Origin: Doris montereyensis
Lineage: Eukaryota > Mollusca > Gastropoda > Nudibranchia > Dorididae
Reading direction: 5' to 3'
NCBI GenBank assembly: GCA_037039925.1
Contig: JAXRKP010000380.1
Location: 253,501-317,500 of the forward strand
Length of the DNA stretch: 64,000 nucleotides
Of the stretch, positions 55,200-64,000 are shown in pieces (within the stretch, counting starts at the first letter, position 1; each line of letters begins with the position of its first letter). A program made the position numbers and the translations under genes. The notes under the pieces were generated by a model, which was not told the origin of the DNA, ran no database searches, and saw only the letters and a list, made by a program, of their open reading frames with translations.

Positions 55200-55460
55200 T
55201 GCACTGCATCATGTATCCCCCTAGCAGGCCATTTCATTCAAAGTCCTTCTCCTCCCCAGGAGGGGTATAAGTGCACAGGCTTGTTGTGCTTGTCTTACTA
55301 ACACTCTGAAACTAATTTCCTCTACCTCTAGCTGGGTACCCATTGACTACCTAGTCATGTATGGCAAAGAAGAGTGAAGTACTTTTTCCAATGTGAAAAC
55401 ACCCCAGCGTGGGACTTGAACTTGAACCAGTGTCGTCGTGATCACTAACAAGCTCCACTA
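55200..55460 (-). repeat. SINE-F copy, near full length
   Basis: CAGGCCATTTCATTCAAAG, TCCTTCTCCTCCCCAGG, AGCTGGGTACCCATTGAC, then ACTTGAACTTGAACC near the antisense B box. Confidence 0.75.
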
Positions 55461-55865
55461 CAGTTCCTGCAACGCCTCATATTTCGGGTTCGCTGTTTAA
55501 GTTTTGACCAGCGTGTGTTTCACCTGGGAATGGGTTCTAACCTAGAAATCTCAGTACAAGTATAGGTAGTCCCAGGTTCTAACGTTAATTATAGAAATGC
55601 GTCTGTCACTTGTGATGTCGTAACAGTTGCTACTAACACCGAAGTAACTATTAACATGAGCTGACGGTTATGACTCACTATTGACAATGGAAGTTATCGT
55701 AATGGTTCTTTGGGTTTTTTGTTGTTGTTTTTTTCATTTCAACCAAATGGTTTAGGTTTGATTCGCTAGTTGTATAACCTGACAGACAGGCAATAAAAGT
55801 CGGGATGAAATGATACATTTATTAGATCTTGGTGACGCAAAGGCTAAAGAGGTTTGAATAATTAT
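55461..55865. other. Unassigned sequence
   Basis: No gene or repeat family recognised. Confidence 0.4.
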
Positions 55866-55869
55866 CTAC

Positions 55870-56072
55870 CTAATAATAATAATGATGATGATAATAACAA
55901 TAATAATAATAATATTAATAATAATAATAATAATAAGAAGAAGAAGAAAGAATTACTATTATTATTATTATTATTATTAGAAGAATTAAGAAGGAATAGA
56001 TTATTATTATTATTATTATTGCTCCCCCTCCCCCATACATTATTATTATTATTATTATTATTATTTAGAAAT
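55870..56072. repeat. (AAT)n-(AAG)n-(TTA)n compound microsatellite
   Basis: AAT turns into TTA across an AAG block, so the two sides are inverted and could fold. Confidence 0.93.
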
Positions 56073-56374
56073 AACTAGTGGAGTACCTGGAAATTGCAGA
56101 GGATGCAGGCTCTATCTCCATCACTGAAATCATGTGATAGCATTTAAATATCTCGTTGTTTCAGCTTACTCGTCAAGATAGCAATTTACTAATGTTTGGC
56201 AAAATGTCATGATAAACTAATCTAAACTGGGAGATTTTCACTCATCGTCTGGTAATCCCCTCGAAATCCTGTATGAAATGGGTTTGTGTGTCATTCATTG
56301 ACAACGACCCGACTCAGCTGCTTAAACCATTATACAACAATAGACCACAAACAGAGACCCATCACTGATGAAGA

Positions 56375-56665
56375 AACGGGGGCTCTGTAGTCCTATAACA
56401 AGGTGTCGACCTCTCAACCAAAAGGTAGTGGGTTCGAGCCCCGCCAACAGTTGAAACATTTATCCCCGGTTCAGAAAGGTGGATCGACACCTAGTCCCAT
56501 CGGAGATGAGCGATAAAAGGAGGTACCGTGTACATATCACAATACTCTGTGCACGTTAAAGATCCCTTGGCTGTTTCCAGGGCAGTCTGGGGAAAATTGG
56601 AAAACAAAGCAAAGTCCCGAGATCACCTTAGTTGTGGATGTGGGTTAATCAAATCAAATAAAATA
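56375..56665 (+). repeat. SINE-A copy, near full length
   Basis: Head with GGGCTCTGTAGTCC and AAGGTGTCGACCTCTCAACC, B box GGTTCGAGCC (56431-56440), body GGTGGATCGACACCTAGTCC and GATAAAAGGAGG, then CAGGGCAGTCTGGGGAAAA and the tail TTGTGGATGTGGGTTAATC. This single-copy tail shows what the array at 300-1372 was made from. Confidence 0.9.
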
Positions 56666-56894
56666 GATGATAAAATTCATCTATTTTACGCGAGTATTGA
56701 CTGTCTAAAAATAGTTAGAAGTGGTAGGTTCAAAATCCGAGGGCCCCACAAACAGATACAGTAGTCTCCGCCAAAATGCACGGTCACTCAGGCGACCATA
56801 AAAAAGTTGGGGGAGGGAACGGGCAGGGTGACAAGCGCCGAGACACTCAAGACTGGCATTGTCGTGCGCACGTATGCATGCAGTTAACGCGGAT

Positions 56895-56935
56895 CTACAT
56901 ATACACACACACACACACACACACGCACGCGCGTG
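56895..56935. repeat. (AC)n microsatellite
   Basis: About 24 bp of AC followed by GC-rich ACGCACGCGCG. Confidence 0.85.
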
Positions 56936-57097
56936 CGTGGCAGATTTTTTACTTGGACAGGCAAACAGACGTTATCGAGTTTATTTTTCGCATGAATCGA
57001 CGACTACTTGAGTCGTACATGCACAAACATGTTGCATTTTGGCGAAGCCAAACCAGCGTTGTTGCTGTTTGAGGGGTAATTAGAGTTGTAAGATTCG

Positions 57098-57178
57098 GTG
57101 ACATGAATAACCGTGCATTATGACGAACCGTGCATTATGACGAACCGTACGTATGACGAACCGTGCATTATGACGGCG
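57098..57178 (+). repeat. ~18-20 bp repeat, four units
   Basis: Units of ACCGTGCATTATGACGA. Confidence 0.85.
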
Positions 57179-57304
57179 TGCAATTTGATGGAGACTAAAC
57201 TGCACTTCCAATTCATTCATTCCGTCAGCAGTCAAGATGTTTAGCAATACAAATAGACGTTTGGGGGTTGGGCATGGATGAATGAGCTGTGACCGAGTGC
57301 ATAA

Positions 57305-58640
57305 TGTATGGGTTGTGGTGGTGGGGTGTCGGTTAGGATGTGTTGTGTGTGTGTGAGGAGAGGGTGGTGGTGGGGTGTCAGTTGGGATGTGTTGTGTGTG
57401 TGTGAGGAGAGAGGTGGTGGTGGGGTGTCAGTTGGGATGTGTTGTGTGTGTGTGAGAGAGGGTGGTGGTGGGGTGTCGGTTGGGATGTGTTGGGAGTGTC
57501 AGTTGGGATGTGTTGTGTGTGTGTGTGGGGAGGTGGTGTGGGAGTTGGGATGTGTGTTGTGTGGTGGTGGTGGTCGGGTGTCGGTTGGGATGTGTTGTGT
57601 GTGTGTGGGGAGGGGGTGGTGGTGGGGTGTCGGTTGGGATGTGTGTTGTGTGTGTGTGTGGGAAAGTTGGGATATGTGGTGGTGTGGGTGTCGGTTGGGA
57701 TGTGTGTTGTGTGTGGGGAGATTGGTGGTGGTGGTGGGATGTGTGTGTGTTGGGATGGTGTTGTTGATGTGTGTGTGTGTGTGAAGGGTGGTGGTGGGGT
57801 GTCAGTTGGGATGTGTGTTGTGTGTGTGTGAGGGGAGAGGGTGGTGTTGGGTGTCAGGTTGGGATGTGTGTTGTGTGGGGGTGTCAGTTTGGGGAGGGTG
57901 GTGGTGAATTGTCGGTTGGGATGTGTTGTGTGTGTGGGAAGGGGGTGGTGGGGGAGTTTAGGATGGTGTTGTGTGTCAGTGGTTGGGATGTGATGTGTGT
58001 TGTGTGTGGGGAGGGTGGTGGTGGGGTGTCGGTTGGGATGTGTTGTTGTGTGTGTGAGGAAGGGTGGTGTTGGGTGTCGGTTGGGATGTGTGTTGTGTGT
58101 GTGGGGAAGGGTGGTGGTGGGGTGTCGATTTGGGATGTGTTGTGTGTGTGTGGGGAAGGGTGGTGGTGGGGTGTCAGTTGGGATGTGTTGTGTGTGTGTG
58201 TGGGGAAGTGGTGGTGGTGGGGTGTGTGTTTTGGGATAGGGAGGGTGGTGGTGTTTGTGTTGGGATGTGTTGTGGGAGGGGGTGGTGGTGGGTGTCGGTT
58301 AGGATGTGTGTTGTGTGTGTGGGGAGGAGGGTGGTGTGGGGTGTCGGTTGGGATGTGTTGTTGTGTGTGTGGGGAGGGGTGGTGGGGTGTCGGTTGGGAT
58401 GTGTTGTGTGTGTGTGTGTGGGGAAGGTTGTGGTGGTGCATATGTCCAAATAATAATAATAATAATAATGGGAATGATGATTATGATGATGATGATGTGG
58501 GGATGGTGTGGTGGTAATATAATGGGGTGTCGGTTGGGATGATGATGATGATGATGATAATTATAAAATAATAATAATAATAATAATAATGATAATGGGG
58601 AAGTCAAATGAGTGGTGGTGGGGTGTCAGTTGGGATGTTG
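57305..58640 (+). repeat. ~48-bp GT/GG-rich minisatellite
   Basis: Units of GGTGGTGGTGGGGTGTCGGT, TGGGATGTGTTGTGTGTGTG and GGGAGGG, about 24 in number, broken near 58445-58610 by ATA and GAT triplet runs. A further unit lies at 58760-58820. ORFs of up to 248 codons are repeat translations. The G-runs make G-quadruplexes possible on the plus strand. Confidence 0.95.
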
Positions 58641-59125
58641 TTTTGTGATAATTGTATAGGGGAGATCTGTCGTTTGGTGGCTATTCATGAATTTGGAAAT
58701 GGTGTCTTTTTTGAAGGATGATTGTTGTGAACTCTGTCTGCCAGGAGACACACTAAGTCCTGGAAGGGTGGTGGTGGGTGTCGGTTGGGCCATGTGTGTT
58801 GTGTGTGTGAAAATTATCTTGGGGCTGAATTCGGGGTTTTGAACTTCGTGAATTTACACATATAGAACTAGAGGTATTGAACACTTGCTGTTAACCTTAT
58901 CGGTTGGGATGTGTGTTGTGTAGTGTGAAAGGGAGGCAAATTTGTCCTTTGTTGGTGGATCAGGGTGTCGGACACATACATCCCATACACATCCCACACT
59001 TACACATCCCACACATACACACACACATACATACACATACACATACACACATACACATTGGGATGTGTCAGTAAAAAACATGTGTGTGTGTCATCATACT
59101 CGTTGATCTACATTACCCTCGGAGT
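58640..59125. other. Unassigned; CA-rich repeat at 58970-59070
   Basis: CCCACACATACACACAC phrases at 58970-59060; nothing else recognised. Confidence 0.5.
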
Positions 59126-59127
59126 AT

Positions 59128-59370
59128 AGGGGGGGACTCAGTAGTCCAGAGGCAAGGCGTCGGCCTATCAACCAAAAATTAGTAGGTTCGAGCCCTAGTT
59201 GGAACATTTTCTCTATTTTGTACCTCTTCGGGTAGGTGGTGATCAGAGACGGACGATAAAAGGAGGTTTGTCATACTAGTTAACAGGGCATTCGGGCGAA
59301 TAAAATGAAGAGATTTAAAAATCTGACCGATATCATAGTTGTGGATGTGGGTAAATCAAATCAAAATAAG
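59128..59370 (+). repeat. SINE-A copy
   Basis: GGGGGACTCAGTAGTCCAGA, AAGGCGTCGGCC, B box GGTTCGAGCC (59185-59194), GATAAAAGGAGG, then the tail TTGTGGATGTGGGTAAATC. Confidence 0.88.
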
Positions 59371-59514
59371 GTAGACCACCGTTCACCTTGATATACTTAT
59401 TACTCAGTACATCTGTCGTGGTGAAATAATAATGAAATAATTCTAAGGGAAGAAGAAAAATGATGATTATCCTCTGACGTGATGAATAGTAAGGCTGTCG
59501 GACTGATGAGGTTG

Positions 59515-60044
59515 ATGATGATGATGGTGATGATAATAATAATAATATATTACGATAATTATAATGAATGTGAGTAATAATAAGAACCTCGTAATAATAG
59601 TAAGTTATATATACATGTATAATAATGATAATAATAATAAAATTAATAATAATCAATGACCACATAACCTGTGGTTTATCTTTAATGGTAAGTTTAAATC
59701 AAGTTTTCAATAACTAAAAAATGATAATGGTAATAATAATAATAGATAATAATAATAATGATAATAATAAATGATAATGATGATGATGATGATGATGATG
59801 ATGATAATTATAATAATAATAATTAATAATAATAATAAATAATTAGATATAATAATAATGATAATAATAATAATAATAATAATGAGTAATAATCAAAATC
59901 AGATAATAATATTAATAATAATAATAATAATGGAATAATAATAGTTAATAATTGATTAACAACAATGACTCCAGATTACATAATAGAACTAATAATAATG
60001 ATAATGTTCGTTTAATAATAATAATAATCTTTAATGCCAATAAC

Positions 60045-60076
<32 letters not shown>

Positions 60077-60235
60077 TCTCCAAGTATGACTAATAATAAT
60101 AATAATAATAACAGGAATAATATGTAATAGGACTCAGAATAATAATAATGCCAAGTATGATAATAATAATGAATAATAATAATAAGAATAATAATTATAA
60201 TCCTGGGATGTGATAATAATAATAATAATAATGTG
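59515..60235. repeat. (AAT)n imperfect microsatellite region
   Basis: AATAATAAT runs with GAT blocks and short non-repeat phrases; recurrent CCAAGTATGA and CTCAGATGTGTGTT phrases suggest a former longer unit. Confidence 0.9.
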
Positions 60236-60239
60236 TGTT

Positions 60240-61235
60240 ACCAATAACTATCCGTTCAGATATGTGTTGCTGTTCTCCATGTTTGTTCACTCAGATGTGT
60301 GTTCCTGGGACTCAGATGTGTGTTGTTATTATGTGGATCAAGAAGAACTCTAGTATGCTTTTTCCTTCGATGTCCAAAGTGGGGACTCAGAGTTGAAGAG
60401 ATGTGTGTTATCTTGTGGGCTGAATTTCAGATGGGTTGGTTGTTTTTGAACTTCGATAATATCTTTCCAGCATCAATACGCCAATATTTCCCATTCATTA
60501 GCGTGTCATTGAACAATTGATGATTAACGACTTATTGAAACACACACAAGAGAACATGCTATAAAACAAACATTCCAATGCAATTAAACAAACATTACCG
60601 TACACTGTGTAAAATATCTCCAAAATTACTTGGAGAAAGGTTGTCCAAAACAAGACCTTGTCAGCTGTCTGCAGAGATGATCTCATCATTTAGATACTGA
60701 TCAAAGTATGGAAGGTATTCAAGCAAATTTGTCCTTTGCTTGTTAGATCACGATCTGGATTAGTGATGACTGCGACTGCAGGTAAAGACATTTTCTTTTT
60801 AATCTATGAAAAAAATAATATTTAAAAAGCAAATCAAAGGGGAAGTGAAGATAATACATCCTTATAATTTGTAATTCTTAGATACATCAATCATGGTTTG
60901 ACACTTATTTTTGTGAATATATTTATTTAAATTGACTGACAATTTTAGGGTCATACACCCATACAGAGATCCCATGAGAACACACGACAACGGTATGATA
61001 TGGCGGCGGCCATAAAAAACGAACACAAAGGGAAAACGTTTACGTCAAAACCACACTGTGTACAAATACGTGGTGAAAGTGGGAGTGATCAGAAAGTAGG
61101 AGACAGAAAACGTAGACATACACCGATGTGGTGACAGAACCCATTATGACAAGCAGTCAAACAGACCTCGACGAGCCAATAAGACAAGAAGTAGAAAGTT
61201 CAAAGAAAAAAAGCTTTCTTATGGGGCACGACCTC
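60240..61235. other. Unassigned sequence
   Basis: No supported gene. ORFs at 60299-60520 and 60498-60689 lack recognisable domains. Confidence 0.35.
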
Positions 61236-61239
61236 GGCT

Positions 61240-61570
61240 GGTAGTGATGGGGGACTCAGTAGTCCTAAAGCAAATCAAAAAAGGCGTTGAGCCTATCAAA
61301 TCAAAGAGACTTTTAATGTTCCGAGATCCCGAGTGTCATTTTCTTAGCCATAGAAATCTACTGCTGATGGGAGTGGCAGGGGGAGGGGGATCAACACCCT
61401 TGTTCCATCGCTTTAGACTAGACTATAAAAGGCTAGCACGCCTTTGTACTGAGATCTATAAAAAATACAAAATGATACCTTGGCAAATAACATTTGGGCA
61501 TTCCGGGACAAAAATAAAATGAAACTAAAATTTAAAAAATCTTGAAACAATAAGACCGATATCATCTTAG
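61240..61570 (+). repeat. Degraded SINE-A copy
   Basis: GGGGGACTCAGTAGTCCTAA, AAGGCGTTGAGCCTATCAA, then GGATCAACACCC and TTAGACTAGACTATAAAAGG follow SINE-A order with many changes. The 92-codon ORF is rejected for this reason. Confidence 0.6.
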
Positions 61571-61574
61571 TACA

Positions 61575-61940
61575 TGTGATGTTGTAATTCATCTCAGTAC
61601 ATCATCATCATGTCTATCAATACATGTGTAGACATGTCTATCAATACGTTATTATCATGTGATTCATGTCTATCAGTACATGTATCAATTCATGTCTTAT
61701 ACATGTATATCAATTCCTTCAATAAACTGCAAGCCATACCAGTCTTCAAAGCATCTTTGTAGCTTTGTAAAACAAACAAAAAAGATATTTCACCATTATG
61801 GAATAGCTTATTTATCACCCTCCTGGCCGCTAGTCTGTAGCATTTTTTGAACTTTCTAGATAAGTTGTTTACTCTCTTACCTTATTGTATCGATAAATTT
61901 GTAATTTATATACATTTCGTACCTTCAGTGATAAATTTGT
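61575..61940. other. Unassigned; short repeats of ATGTCTATCA(A/G)TACATG
   Basis: Four or five imperfect copies of this phrase lie between 61605 and 61710. No gene. Confidence 0.5.
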
Positions 61941-61944
61941 GTCT

Positions 61945-62985
<1,041 letters not shown>

Positions 62986-63044
62986 ACTAGAACTACAGTT
63001 ACTACTACTGCAAAACTACTACTTCCTCAGTCACACAATAACGA

Positions 63045-63635
<591 letters not shown>

Positions 63636-63639
63636 ACAA

Positions 63640-64000
63640 AAAGTACTATTATATTTTTTAAATTTTCTGTAAATAAATAGAACAAATCTAAAACAGTCCT
63701 TATTTTATTAAATAATAATTGGTTGTATTTGCAAACAGTGAGATCATAGCATATATGTGTGTGTGTGTACAGCAATGCGTCGCTGTGAAAACATTCTTCG
63801 AAATCAGCACAAAAATTATACACGTAGACGAGAACTAACGCGTGGCCGAAGTGGTTTGCCATATTTACCTTTAGATTGGATAAGTTGAGAGTAAACCTTA
63901 CTCTTCCTGTTTGGCGCATAAATTAAATGTTTGTTAGTGTTCAATTGATGAGCTTTTCACCCCCCTCGCACCCCCTCCCCCACCAATTAACTCTCCGGTA
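63640..64000. other. Unassigned sequence at window end
   Basis: AT-rich sequence with a short TG run at 63755-63770. A 95-codon minus ORF (63632-63919) has no recognised domain. Confidence 0.4.

Noticed and set aside
57308..58517. Cys/Val/Gly-rich protein (up to 248 codons)
   Set aside because: Translation of the 48-bp GT-rich minisatellite; three frames are open simultaneously.
61244..61522. 92-codon ORF
   Set aside because: It lies on a degraded SINE-A copy.

Overview
The window is eukaryotic nuclear DNA, almost certainly from an invertebrate animal. A mollusc is my best guess, from the tRNA-derived SINEs, the extreme load of simple repeats and an animal-type spliced ICMT gene, but the taxon is inference. 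Repeats dominate, and only two host genes can be supported by spliced reading frames.

Region by region. 1-8.3 kb: SINE and dispersed-repeat copies, two of which have grown into tandem arrays. 8.5-15.5 kb, minus strand: a four-exon gene for isoprenylcysteine carboxyl methyltransferase (ICMT). Its intron 2 holds a degenerate tandem array built from the exon 2/intron 2 splice-donor junction, and its intron 1 holds a 1.35-kb foldback element with long terminal inverted repeats and a 9-bp target duplication. 15.5-19.4 kb: mostly unassigned, with a CT array. 19.4-24.3 kb: a Ty3/gypsy LTR retrotransposon (4.4 kb, 82-bp identical LTRs) inserted in an older minus-strand LINE. 25.1-34.06 kb, plus strand: a leucine-rich-repeat (LRR) gene ending in a CaaX-like C-T-I-L tail, followed at once by a 1.7-kb array of 19-bp repeats. 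36-41 kb: a 592-bp perfect GA run, a MITE inside a 28-bp array, and a 50-bp array. 41.6-49.5 kb: a 47-bp satellite in at least five subfamily blocks, interrupted by a duplicated 0.9-kb segment and by a decayed coding relic. 50-60 kb: trinucleotide arrays, a 60-bp array carrying a polyadenylation-like signal in most units, and a 48-bp GT-rich array. 61-64 kb: a second copy of a dispersed element whose CT core has expanded, then a CTG/CAG array of about 190 triplets.

Repeat names used here (my own labels): SINE-A (B box GGTTCGAGCC, body with GGGCAGTCTGGGCAAAACC); Rep-B (core CTCAGGGTGAATTAAGAGG ... GTAGGACCTACC); SINE-C (tail TTTCTGTCTATTCCTTTG ... CATTATTCATCAC); SINE-D (B box GGTTCAAATCC, 3' end GGCCTTGAAGGAAC); Element-E (hammerhead-like motif plus CT core); SINE-F (CCATTTCATTCAAAGTCCTT).

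The two host genes are not visibly linked in function. ICMT methylates prenylated CaaX cysteines and the LRR protein ends in a possible CaaX box, but their proximity may be chance. Both genes and the retrotransposon show single-base frame breaks in otherwise well conserved reading frames, which makes residual indel errors in the assembly a live possibility.
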